Shown here: one piece after another, positions 1 to 6,621 of the stretch
Layout of the letters: each line of letters starts with the position of its first letter
Numbering within the stretch: the stretch's first letter is position 1
Source of the DNA: Dactylosporangium sp. AC04546
GTDB taxonomy: Bacteria > Actinomycetota > Actinomycetes > Mycobacteriales > Micromonosporaceae
Assembly (NCBI RefSeq): GCF_022095675.1
Contig: NZ_JAHYSG010000169.1
Span: forward strand, 1 to 18,940
Length of the DNA: 18,940 nt
Direction of reading: 5' to 3'
Notes under the pieces: model-generated
Seen by the model: only the letters and a program-made list of their open reading frames with translations
Databases searched by the model: none
What the model was told of the DNA's origin: nothing
Translations under genes and position numbers: made by a program

Positions 1-1
1 C

Positions 2-334
2 GGAGACCTCTTCAGTTATCGATCACCGCCACGCCGCAACATCGACGCCCTTACGAAACACGGCCTAGTCGGGCCGGCCCGGGCCAAGCTGCTGCTCTAC
101 ACCGCGGAGCTGGTCGACGCGCCGACCGCCCTCGCGTTCGGGCTGATCGACGGCATCGGGACCGACGTCGACGAGGTGGCGGCGACGATCGCGCGGCGGT
201 CGCAGCTCACGGTCCACGCCGCGAAGGCGGTCCTGGCCGGGCGCGAGGCACCCACGCAGGACGAGAAGGAGCTGGCCGAGGGGATCGCCGCGTTCAGCGA
301 GCGGCGGGCACCAGACTTTGGCTGGGCGGGATGA
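2..334 (+). CDS. Enoyl-CoA hydratase/isomerase (crotonase) family protein, 3' end only
   Basis: This is the C-terminal 110 residues of a gene that begins before the window. The segment LVGPARAKLLLYTAELVDA followed by ALAFGLID is the typical late-core region of crotonase-fold enzymes (hydration or isomerisation of acyl-CoA thioesters in the cytoplasm). The tail, with EGIAAFSERRAPDF, matches the usual C-terminal helix that ends in a 'F..KR.P.F' pattern. The catalytic residues lie upstream and cannot be checked, so substrate is unknown. The first ~22 residues (positions 2–67) resemble the family poorly and use A/T-rich codons (AGT, TAT, CTT, AAA, CTA) unlike the rest. This could be a divergent segment or an upstream frameshift. 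The 3' end overlaps the convergent membrane-protein gene by 41 bp. Confidence 0.72.
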   Translation, partial: GDLFSYRSPPRRNIDALTKHGLVGPARAKLLLYTAELVDAPTALAFGLIDGIGTDVDEVAATIARRSQLTVHAAKAVLAGREAPTQDEKELAEGIAAFSERRAPDFGWAG

Positions 335-1340
335 CGACCTGCCTGGGCCGGGCGATCCGGGCCACCACCAGCGTCACCGCCAGCCCGGCCACCGCATATC
401 CGCCGAGCACCAGCGCCGACCGCCCGACGCCCACGTCGTCGAAGTAGACGATGCCGCGGATCGCGTCGGTGCCCAGCCCCGGCGGCAGCCACGGCCCGAT
501 CGCCCGCCAGAAGGGCGGCAGCAGCGGCGCCGGGTACGCACCACCGGCGCTCGGGTTGCCCAGCACGACGAAGAGCAGCACCGCGAGCCCGGTGCCGACG
601 AAGCCGAACGCGGCCTGCAGCGCCATCGCGAAGCTGCCGGCGGCGAACACCAGCAGGGCGCCGAACCACCACAACTGGGCCAGGTGGTCGCCGACCGCGC
701 CGAAGAGACCGCCGGCGATGAGCGCGCCGCCGAGACCCGAGAGGATGCTGTACAGCAGCAGCGCGCACAGCCGGACCACCGCCCGGTGCGGGTTGGCCGG
801 CCGCGCCCCCTTGCTGGTCCCGAGCGCGATGGCGACGAGGTAGCCGCCGACGACCCAGCCGAGCGCGAGGTAGAACCCGGAGAGCCCGCGCGCGTCGCCG
901 AGCAGGGCCGGCTTCGCGTCCTCGGTCGTGAACGCCCGCTCCTGCTGGTCCTCGATCGGCGTGAAGATCTGCACCAGCGCCTGCCCGACGCTGGCACCGG
1001 CGCCGCTGGCGATGATCAGCCGGTCGGTCGCGTCGTCCGCCGAGACGACGAACGCCCCGTACACCTCGCGGCGGTTGATCATCCGCCGCGCCGACTCCTC
1101 GGTCGGCACGGCCCGCGCGTCGAGCGGCTCGCCCGGCAGCCTGTTGAGCTGGGTGACCAGCGCGCTCAGGGCCGGCGCCGGCGCGGTGACGGCCACGGGG
1201 ATGCGGTGCGGGGTCGGCTCGTGAAAGGCCCCGATGGAGCTGGCGATGAAGCCGAACTGGAGGGCGAGCACCGCGAGGACCAGCGCACCGGCGCGCGGCG
1301 TGACGCCGTCGCGCAGTTCATGAAGAAATCCCGCTTTCAC
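294..1340 (-). CDS. ABC-2/DUF3533 (YhgE-Pip)-like multi-pass membrane protein
   Basis: The 348-residue protein has one N-terminal membrane segment (ALVLAVLALQFGFIASSIGA), then about 130 extracytoplasmic residues, then about five further hydrophobic segments. This is the layout of DUF3533/YhgE-Pip proteins, relatives of ABC-2 permeases. The outer region contains MINRREVYGAFVVS and the phrase IIASGAGASVGQALVQIF, both typical of the family, in which the loop is thought to face outside. No ATPase partner is adjacent. I chose GTG at 1340: it gives a short basic N-terminus before the first membrane helix and overlaps the upstream GT2–GtrA stop by 23 bp, suggesting coupling. An in-frame GTG at 1379 is possible but lies deeper in the upstream gene. 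Substrate is unknown; export of a lipid, peptide or drug is only a guess. Its tail overlaps the crotonase gene. Confidence 0.78.
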   Translation of the reverse strand: MKAGFLHELRDGVTPRAGALVLAVLALQFGFIASSIGAFHEPTPHRIPVAVTAPAPALSALVTQLNRLPGEPLDARAVPTEESARRMINRREVYGAFVVSADDATDRLIIASGAGASVGQALVQIFTPIEDQQERAFTTEDAKPALLGDARGLSGFYLALGWVVGGYLVAIALGTSKGARPANPHRAVVRLCALLLYSILSGLGGALIAGGLFGAVGDHLAQLWWFGALLVFAAGSFAMALQAAFGFVGTGLAVLLFVVLGNPSAGGAYPAPLLPPFWRAIGPWLPPGLGTDAIRGIVYFDDVGVGRSALVLGGYAVAGLAVTLVVARIARPRQVVIPPSQSLVPAAR

Positions 1341-2571
1341 CGCTTTTGACGCTATCGTACTGGCGGAACACCCACACACGCATCAGCACGAATCGCAGGA
1401 CGGTCGCGGCGAGATTGGCCGCTACCAGCACCGCCAGCTCCAGGATGTGCTCGTGTGTGGGCGCAACGGCGTTCAGTGCGGCCAGCGACCCGGAGGTCAC
1501 GGCGAGCCCGAGCAGGAAGAGCAGCAGCCCCTGCACCTGATGCTTCACCGCCTGGCCGGCGCCGCGGACGGCGAACGTGAGCCGCCGGTTGAGCGCGGTG
1601 TTGCCGATCGCGGTGGCGAGCAGCGCCACGAAGTTGGCCGCCTGCGCGCCGATCGCGGGCCGGGCAAGGGCGTAGAGCAGCAGGTAGGCGATCGTGGACG
1701 CGACCCCGACGGCGGCGAACCGCACGAGCTGCCGCGGCATGCCGGCCGGCACGCCCGCGGCGACGAGCGGCTCCCGCCCGAACTTGCTGCGCAGGGCCTG
1801 CAGCGGCAGCGTCCCGTTGAGCAGCCCGCGCCCGAGCCGGGCGATGCCCTTGAGGTCGGCGACCGCGGTCGCCACGATGTCGACCCGGCTGTCGGGGTCG
1901 TCGATCCAGTCGACCGGCACCTCGTGGATGCGCAGCCCGGCCCGCTGGGCGAGCACGAGGACCTCGGTGTCGAAGAACCAGCCGGTGTCCTCGACGAGCG
2001 GCAGCAGCTGCTCGGCGACGTCCTTGCGGATGGCCTTGAACCCGCACTGCGCGTCGGAGAACCCGACCCGCAGCGTGCCGCGCAGCAGCAGGTTGTAGCC
2101 GCGCGAGATGAACTGCCGCTTGGGCCCGCGCACGACGCGCGAGCTGCGCGCGAGCCGGGTCCCGATGGAGACGTCGGAGTGCCCGGACAGCAGTGGCGCG
2201 ACGAGCGGCAGCAGCGCGTTGAGGTCGGTGCTGAGATCGACGTCCATGTACGCCAGCACGGGCGCGTCCGACTCCGTCCAGGCCCGCTTGAGCGCCCGTC
2301 CCCGCCCCTTCTCGGTGAGGTGCAGCACCTCGACCCCGGGGAGCTTCCGCTTGAGCTCGGTGGCGACCTGGAGCGTCCCGTCCGTGCTGGCGTTGTCGGC
2401 CACGGTGATCCGAAAGGGGTACGGGAAGGTCTCCGTCAGGTGCGCGTGCAGCCGCCGGACGCAGGGCCCGAGGTCGCGCTCCTCGTTGTGGACGGGGACG
2501 ACGACGTCAAGGACGGCGGCGGTCCGGCTTGCCCCGATGGCCGCCGGCCGCGCGAGGGTTTCTGTGCTCAT
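1318..2571 (-). CDS. Bifunctional GT2 (DPM1/polyprenyl-phosphate type) glycosyltransferase fused to GtrA domain
   Basis: Residues about 20–250 form a GT-A glycosyltransferase of family 2. It begins with VVVPVHNEERDL and has a nucleotide-sugar-binding DVD motif (DVDLSTD, about residues 110–116), as in dolichyl-phosphate mannose synthases and their bacterial relatives. Residues about 280–415 contain four hydrophobic segments with the GtrA signature (RQLVRFAAVGVASTIAYLLL at the start, VLRFVLMRVWVF near the end). The expected job is to transfer a sugar from a nucleotide donor to polyprenyl phosphate at the inner membrane face and help flip it. The GT39 enzyme at 3763 is the probable user of the product. 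The ATG at 2571 gives 417 residues and a normal N-terminus. A GTG at 2604 would add 11 residues. The upstream HxlR gene is 71 bp away on the same strand. The actual sugar is not readable. Confidence 0.9.
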   Translation of the reverse strand: MSTETLARPAAIGASRTAAVLDVVVPVHNEERDLGPCVRRLHAHLTETFPYPFRITVADNASTDGTLQVATELKRKLPGVEVLHLTEKGRGRALKRAWTESDAPVLAYMDVDLSTDLNALLPLVAPLLSGHSDVSIGTRLARSSRVVRGPKRQFISRGYNLLLRGTLRVGFSDAQCGFKAIRKDVAEQLLPLVEDTGWFFDTEVLVLAQRAGLRIHEVPVDWIDDPDSRVDIVATAVADLKGIARLGRGLLNGTLPLQALRSKFGREPLVAAGVPAGMPRQLVRFAAVGVASTIAYLLLYALARPAIGAQAANFVALLATAIGNTALNRRLTFAVRGAGQAVKHQVQGLLLFLLGLAVTSGSLAALNAVAPTHEHILELAVLVAANLAATVLRFVLMRVWVFRQYDSVKSGESGISS

Positions 2572-2578
2572 GGCGTCC

Positions 2579-2597
2579 AAGGTCGGCGGGCGACCTT
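2579..2597 (-). promoter_or_regulatory. Perfect hairpin/palindrome just upstream of the GT2–GtrA start
   Basis: Arms AAGGTCG (2579–2585) and CGACCTT (2591–2597) are perfect inverted repeats around a 5-nt centre. The near arm ends 7 nt before the ATG at 2571. In RNA it would form a 7-bp stem covering the ribosome loading zone; in DNA it could be an operator. Which of these applies, if either, cannot be told from sequence. Confidence 0.35.
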
Positions 2598-2642
2598 CCG
2601 GCACCTTGTGCCGAACCTGTGCCCACCCTGTGAACGCCTGCT

Positions 2643-3125
2643 TCAGGCGGCCGGGGTGCGTCTCCGGGCGCCCGGCCCGGGCTGCGGGACGACGTCGCGG
2701 GGCGGCACATCCGTGTGGCCCTGCTCACACACCAGCGTCGCGTGGACCGTCGCGCCGCAGTCGCGGTGGACGGTCTGCAGCGGCGGGCCGCCCGGGTCGG
2801 CCAGGTACCGGTCGCCCCACTCGCGCACCGCCACCAGCAGGGGATAGAGGTCGAAGCCCTTCTCCGTCAGGCGGTACTCGTCGCGGGCCCGCGAGCCGGG
2901 CTCCCGGTACGGCACCTTGCGCAGCACGCCGTTGTCGACCAGCAGGCCGAGGCGGTTCGTCAGGACCTGGCGGGGGATGTTGGTGCGCTCGCGCATGTCG
3001 TCGAAGCGGAAGATGCCGTTGAAGACCTCGCGCAGCACCACGACCGTCCACCGTTCGCCGAGGATGGTCATCGCGCGGCCGATCGTGCAGTTGTCGACCG
3101 ACCATTCGAGTGCCGCAGGTCTCAT
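2643..3125 (-). CDS. HxlR-family winged-helix transcriptional regulator
   Basis: The 160-residue protein opens with a Cys-containing lead (Cys13 in DNCTIGRAM), followed by the family core ILGERWTVVVLREVFNG and the recognition-helix region IPRQVLTNRLGLLVDNG. A wing-like YREPGSRARDEYRLTEKG follows. These are the hallmarks of HxlR/MarR-like dimeric regulators, in which an N-terminal Cys can be a redox or electrophile sensor. About 50 C-terminal residues after the core (residues ~115–160) include CGATVHATLVCEQGH, a pair of Cys that might bind metal, then a Pro/Arg-rich tail. It diverges from the thioesterase gene across 65 bp containing inverted repeats, so it probably controls both itself and that gene. 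The start is supported by TAGCCT exactly 6 nt before the ATG. The inducing signal is unknown. Confidence 0.92.
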   Translation of the reverse strand: MRPAALEWSVDNCTIGRAMTILGERWTVVVLREVFNGIFRFDDMRERTNIPRQVLTNRLGLLVDNGVLRKVPYREPGSRARDEYRLTEKGFDLYPLLVAVREWGDRYLADPGGPPLQTVHRDCGATVHATLVCEQGHTDVPPRDVVPQPGPGARRRTPAA

Positions 3126-3131
3126 TTTTCC

Positions 3132-3137
3132 AGGCTA
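3132..3137 (-). promoter_or_regulatory. Probable −10 element of the HxlR gene, leaderless layout
   Basis: On the minus strand TAGCCT (3137–3132) is followed by 6 nt (GGAAAA) and then ATG at 3125. This places the predicted transcription start at or next to the start codon. No good −35 is visible. The overlapping GGA could alternatively act as a weak Shine–Dalgarno if transcription starts further upstream. Confidence 0.45.
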
Positions 3138-3145
3138 TCCCGTGG

Positions 3146-3205
3146 CTGAGTCTGGTTGACAGATCCAGCAGGAGCCTAGACCCTGCGTCTATGACGCAGA
3201 CTCAG
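3146..3205. promoter_or_regulatory. Nested inverted repeats between HxlR and thioesterase genes (candidate operators)
   Basis: The 9-bp arms CTGAGTCTG (3146–3154) and CAGACTCAG (3197–3205) are perfect reverse complements separated by 42 bp. Inside the right half, CTGCGTC (3183–3189) and GACGCAG (3193–3199) form a perfect 7-bp palindrome with a TAT centre, straddling the thioesterase start codon. The left 9-bp arm lies just upstream of the HxlR −10 element and next to the thioesterase −35. The right arm is just inside the coding sequence. The layout fits an operator pair for the adjacent regulator; HxlR binding is inference. Confidence 0.45.
3156..3184 (+). promoter_or_regulatory. Promoter of the PaaI-like thioesterase gene
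   Basis: A perfect −35 TTGACA (3156–3161) is followed by a 17-bp spacer and GACCCT (3179–3184), which keeps the A2 and T6 of a −10 box. The ATG follows 6 nt later at 3191, so the mRNA may be leaderless. An overlapping TAGACC at 3177–3182 is an alternative −10 with a 15-bp spacer. Confidence 0.5.
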
Positions 3206-3697
3206 GGCGAGGTTCGCAGCCGTACCTTCGAGTGGTCCGACCCGATGCTCAACGCGGCCGAGCTGGGCCGGCGCAGCGGGCTCGAGCTGCTGCAGGCCAT
3301 GGGGCGCGGCGAGCTGCCCGCGCCACCCATCATGCACCTGCTCGGGTCCGGGCGGCTGGAGGCCGAGCACGGGCGGGTGGTCGTGACGCTGGAGCCGCAG
3401 GAGTTCCACTACAACCCCCTCGGCAGCGTCCACGGTGGGGTCCTGGCCACCCTGCTGGACACCGCCGCCGCCTGCGCGGTCCACTCGACGCTCCCGGCCG
3501 GCGTGGGGTACACCTCCCTCGACCTCACGACCAAGTTCCTGCGCCCGGCGGCCATCGCGTCGGGGCTGCTCACCTGCGAGGGGACCGTGATCTCGAAGGG
3601 GCGCCGCACCGCGCTGGCCCAGTCGCAGATCACCGATGCCCGCGGCTCGCTCGTGGCCCACGCCACGTCGACCTGCATGCTCTTCGACCTGCAGTAG
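3191..3697 (+). CDS. PaaI-family hotdog-fold acyl-CoA thioesterase
   Basis: This 168-residue single-domain protein carries the hotdog motif NPLGSVHGGVLATLLDTA (N75, H81-G-G, D90). In PaaI-type thioesterases it positions the acyl-CoA and the catalytic acid. The later strand pattern SLDLTTKFLRPA and the end (VISKGRRTALAQSQITD, then LVAHATSTCMLF) are also standard. It should hydrolyse an acyl- or aryl-CoA in the cytoplasm, probably as a tetramer; the acyl chain is unknown. The ATG at 3191 was chosen over an in-frame start at 3110 because the latter runs through the divergent promoter and adds no family sequence. It is divergent from the HxlR gene and 65 bp ahead of the GT39 gene, with which it may be cotranscribed, although the functions do not obviously match. 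Confidence 0.9.
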   Translation: MTQTQGEVRSRTFEWSDPMLNAAELGRRSGLELLQAMGRGELPAPPIMHLLGSGRLEAEHGRVVVTLEPQEFHYNPLGSVHGGVLATLLDTAAACAVHSTLPAGVGYTSLDLTTKFLRPAAIASGLLTCEGTVISKGRRTALAQSQITDARGSLVAHATSTCMLFDLQ

Positions 3698-3762
3698 CGT
3701 TCCCAGCCGGCGCACAGCTTGCCCGCAAGGTCCGGACAGGGTCGGCCCGCACCGTAGGCGGC

Positions 3763-5760
3763 ATGACGACCACGCTGACCCCACCGGCCGCGGTGCCCAC
3801 CGAGCGCCCGCCCGCCGGCAAGCCTGCCGACCCGGTCTGGGTCCGCCCCGCGCTCGCGCTCCTGCTCCTCGCGACCGGCGTGCTCTACCTCTGGAACCTC
3901 TCCGCCTCCGGCTGGGGCAACGCCTTCTACGCGGCGGCCGCCCAGGCCGGCGGCGAGAGCTGGGAGGCGTGGTTCTTCGGCTCCTCCGACGCGTCGAACT
4001 TCATCACCGTCGACAAGACCCCGGCCGCCCTGTGGATCACCGGGCTGGCCGTGCGGATCTTCGGGCTCAGCTCGTGGAGCATCCTGGCCCCGCAGGCGCT
4101 CATCGGCGTGGCGACCGTCTGGCTGCTCTACCTGACCGTCCGCCGCTGGCACGGGCCGATGGCGGGCCTGCTGGCCGGCATCGTCCTGGCGACGACGCCG
4201 ATCGCCGCGCTGATGTTCCGCTTCAACAACCCCGACGCGCTGCTCATGCTGCTGCTGGTCGCCGGCGTGTACGGGATGGTGCGGGCGCTGGAGCGGGGCA
4301 GCACCTGGTGGCTGGTGTTCGCCGCGTCGGCCGTCGGCTTCGGCTTCCTCACCAAGATGCTCCAGGCGCTGCTCGTGGTGCCCGCCTTCGCCCTCGCGTA
4401 CCTGCTGTTCGCGCCCGCCGGCTGGGGTCGCCGGCTGGTCCAGCTGCTCGTCGCGGGCGCCGCGCTCATCGTGTCGGCCGGCTGGTGGGTCGCGATCGTC
4501 GAGCTGACGCCGGCGTCCTGGCGGCCGTTCATCGGCGGCTCGCAGAACAACTCGATCCTCGAGCTGACCCTGGGGTACAACGGATTCGGCCGCCTGACGG
4601 GGAACGAGACCGGCAGCGTGGGCGGCGGCCAGGGCGGCGGCTGGGGCGAGACCGGCTGGTCGCGGCTCCTCGACGGCCAGGCCGGCGGGCAGGCGTCGTG
4701 GCTGCTCCCGGCGGCGTTGATCTTCCTGGTCGCGGGCCTGGTCTGGTCCACCCGGAAGGCCGCGTACGTCCTCTGGGGCGGCTGGCTGGTCGTCACCACG
4801 GTCGTCTTCAGCTACATGCAGGGCATCTTCCACGACTACTACACGGTCGCCCTCGCCCCGGCGATCGGCGCACTGATCGGCATGGGTACCGCGACGCTGT
4901 GGCGCCGCCGCGCCGACCTGTTCGCGCTGCTCACCCTGGCCGGCACGGTCGTCATCTCCGCGGTCTGGGCGTTCGTCCTGCTCAACCGCAGCGCCGACTT
5001 CCACCCCTGGCTGCGGGTCGCGGTCCTGGTGACGGGCCTGCTCGGGGCGGTCGGCATCATGCTCGGCGAGCAGCTGGGCCGGCGCCTGGGCCTGGTCGCC
5101 GCGGCGGCGGCGCTGTTCGCGGTGCTGGGCGGCCCGGTGGCGTACACGCTGAACACGGTCGCCACCGCGCACACCGGCTCGATCGTGACCGCCGGCCCGG
5201 CGGTGGCGGGCGGCTTCGGCGGCCGCGGCGGCGGCTTCCCGGGTGGCGGCGGCGGTTTCAACGGCGGTGGCTTCCCGGGCGGCTTCCCGGGCGGCACGAA
5301 CGGCGGCACCGGCACCAACGGCGGCACCGGCGCCAACGGCACGAACGGCGGCTTCGGCGGCATGCGCGGCGGCGGCATGGGCGGCGGGGGCGGCATGGGC
5401 GGGCTGCTCAACGCCACGACCCCCAGCGCGGAGCTCGTCACCCTCCTCAAGACCAATGCCGATCGGTACACCTGGGTCGCCGCCGCGGTCGGCTCGAACA
5501 ACGCCAGCGGCTACCAGCTGGCGACCGAGGAGCCGGTGATGGCGATCGGCGGCTTCAACGGCAGCGACCCGGCCCCGTCGCTCGCGGACTTCCAGCAGTA
5601 CGTCAAGGAAGGCAAGGTCCACTACTTCATCGGCGGCGCCGGCTTCGGCGGCCAGAGCAACGGCGGCAGCAGCGTGAGCGCCGAGATCGCCGAGTGGGTG
5701 GCCGAGAACTACACGGCCCAGACGGTCGGCAACACCACGGTCTACGACCTGACCACCTGA
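3763..5760 (+). CDS. GT39/ArnT-like (YkcB-type) polyprenyl-phosphate-sugar glycosyltransferase
   Basis: The 665-residue integral membrane protein has an N-terminal helix (about residues 30–46) followed by an outer loop ending in ITVDKTPAALW (DKTP, residues 84–87), characteristic of the YkcB/ArnT GT-C enzymes. About ten more membrane segments follow to residue ~475. Residues ~480–550 are an extreme Gly/Asn/Phe-rich spacer. A C-terminal soluble domain follows (ELVTLLKTNADRYTWVAA to the end, ending VGNTTVYDLTT), as seen in the 'YkcA/B' family. Such enzymes take a sugar from a lipid-phosphate carrier and attach it to an acceptor outside the membrane. The GT2–GtrA fusion at 1318–2571 is the likely supplier. 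The ATG at 3763 lies just before the hydrophilic Pro-rich head; upstream in-frame codons overlap the thioesterase gene. Acceptor and sugar are not readable. Confidence 0.92.
   Translation: MTTTLTPPAAVPTERPPAGKPADPVWVRPALALLLLATGVLYLWNLSASGWGNAFYAAAAQAGGESWEAWFFGSSDASNFITVDKTPAALWITGLAVRIFGLSSWSILAPQALIGVATVWLLYLTVRRWHGPMAGLLAGIVLATTPIAALMFRFNNPDALLMLLLVAGVYGMVRALERGSTWWLVFAASAVGFGFLTKMLQALLVVPAFALAYLLFAPAGWGRRLVQLLVAGAALIVSAGWWVAIVELTPASWRPFIGGSQNNSILELTLGYNGFGRLTGNETGSVGGGQGGGWGETGWSRLLDGQAGGQASWLLPAALIFLVAGLVWSTRKAAYVLWGGWLVVTTVVFSYMQGIFHDYYTVALAPAIGALIGMGTATLWRRRADLFALLTLAGTVVISAVWAFVLLNRSADFHPWLRVAVLVTGLLGAVGIMLGEQLGRRLGLVAAAAALFAVLGGPVAYTLNTVATAHTGSIVTAGPAVAGGFGGRGGGFPGGGGGFNGGGFPGGFPGGTNGGTGTNGGTGANGTNGGFGGMRGGGMGGGGGMGGLLNATTPSAELVTLLKTNADRYTWVAAAVGSNNASGYQLATEEPVMAIGGFNGSDPAPSLADFQQYVKEGKVHYFIGGAGFGGQSNGGSSVSAEIAEWVAENYTAQTVGNTTVYDLTT
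5200..5407 (+). repeat. Gly-rich low-complexity coding repeat in the GT39 protein
   Basis: Imperfect GGC-based codon repeats encode GGFGG-, GGFPGG-, NGGTG- and GGMGG-type units over about 70 residues, linking the membrane core to the C-terminal domain. The tract is in frame and probably a flexible extracytoplasmic spacer. Its repetitive DNA could vary in length between strains. Confidence 0.8.
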
Positions 5761-5778
5761 CCGGCACCCCCGGAAAGA

Positions 5779-5811
5779 CAGAGCCCGGCGCCCGCGCAGC
5801 GCCGGGCTCTG
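5779..5811 (+). terminator. Strong GC-rich hairpin terminator after the GT39 gene
   Basis: CAGAGCCCGGCGC (5779–5791) pairs perfectly with GCGCCGGGCTCTG (5799–5811): a 13-bp stem with a 7-nt loop starting 18 bp after the stop codon. There is no U-tract, which is common in high-GC actinobacteria. The element is symmetrical, so it could also block readthrough from the other strand. Confidence 0.85.
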
Positions 5812-5907
5812 CGCCGCGCCCGGCGTCACGCTCTGTACGGAAGGCCACGACGAAGGGTGGCCAACCTGGTGGCAGCGGCGCTCCGACCCCAGTCGTGAAG
5901 CAGACGC

Positions 5908-5913
5908 TAACGT
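5908..5913 (+). promoter_or_regulatory. Probable −10 element of the NRDE-family gene, leaderless layout
   Basis: TAACGT lies exactly 6 nt before the ATG at 5920. No Shine–Dalgarno is present, and the intervening TCCTCC is anti-Shine–Dalgarno in sense. No convincing −35 is seen at 16–19 bp. Confidence 0.5.
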
Positions 5914-5919
5914 TCCTCC

Positions 5920-6621
5920 ATGTGCACCGTGCTCCTCCGGTTCGACCCCGACAGTCCATGGCCGGTTCTGCTGGCCGCCGTCCGCGACGAGTACCTGGCC
6001 CGCCCCTGGGAACCGCCCGCCGAGCACTGGCCCGGCCGCTTCGGCGGTCGTGACAGCACGGGCGGCGGCACCTGGCTCGCCGTCGACCCGCACCGCCCCG
6101 GGGTGAACGCGCTGCTCAACGGCTTTCCCCACCTGCCGCTGCTGGGCGACCGGCCGACCCGCGGCTCGCTGCCCCTGGGCACGGTGCCGGCCGACGACGT
6201 CCTGCGCACCTTCGACGCGTTCCACCTGCTCCTGGCCGAGCCCGAGGAGGTGGCGCTGATCTCCTGGAACGGCACGTCGGTCGAGCGGCGCCTGCTCGCG
6301 CCCGGCGACCACGTGATCGTGAACCAGGGCCTCGACGTCAACGACTTCGCCCCGCTCCACGCGGCCGCCACCCCCGACCCGAAGCCGGGCCTGCCCACCG
6401 CGGAGGCCTGGGGTGACTGGGTCGGGCTGCTGTCGGGCGGCGACTTCACCGGCGCCGCGCCCCGCTCGCTGCTCATCCGCAAGGAGATCGACGGCCTGGA
6501 GTACGGCTCCGGCTCGGCCGCCCTCGTCGCCATCGGCGAGGCCGGCGTCCGCTACGACTTCACCGCCAACCCCGGCCCGTCAGCGCTCTGGCGCGAGATC
6601 ACGCTCCCCAACGGCGGCTAG
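5920..6621 (+). CDS. NRDE (TANGO2-like) family protein
   Basis: The 233-residue protein begins MCTVLLRF, with Cys at position 2, and continues with AAVRDEYLARP and, further on, GRDSTGGGTWLAVD. These are the landmarks of the NRDE/TANGO2 family, which has an Ntn-hydrolase-like fold. The family's Asn-Arg-Asp-Glu motif reads VRDE here, with Asn replaced by Val. The conserved NG phrase (VNALLNGFPH) and a C-terminal region with SLLIRK and YDF are also present. Cys2 would become the N-terminal nucleophile after Met removal if the fold is catalytic. The biochemical role of bacterial members is unsettled; haem or lipid handling has been proposed for TANGO2 relatives. It stands alone, after a terminator, and its 3' end overlaps the convergent dehydrogenase gene by 42 bp. 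Confidence 0.88.
   Translation: MCTVLLRFDPDSPWPVLLAAVRDEYLARPWEPPAEHWPGRFGGRDSTGGGTWLAVDPHRPGVNALLNGFPHLPLLGDRPTRGSLPLGTVPADDVLRTFDAFHLLLAEPEEVALISWNGTSVERRLLAPGDHVIVNQGLDVNDFAPLHAAATPDPKPGLPTAEAWGDWVGLLSGGDFTGAAPRSLLIRKEIDGLEYGSGSAALVAIGEAGVRYDFTANPGPSALWREITLPNGG

Noticed and set aside
5843..5862. GGCCAC/GTGGCC inverted repeat upstream of the NRDE gene
   Set aside because: Six-bp arms with an 8-nt gap are expected by chance in DNA this GC-rich; no promoter element coincides.
3409..6360. Long open frame on the minus strand (983 codons) opposite the GT39 and NRDE genes
   Set aside because: The product is low-complexity Arg/Glu/Gly/Ala sequence without domains, typical of the mirror frame of high-GC genes, and it spans a terminator and an intergenic region.
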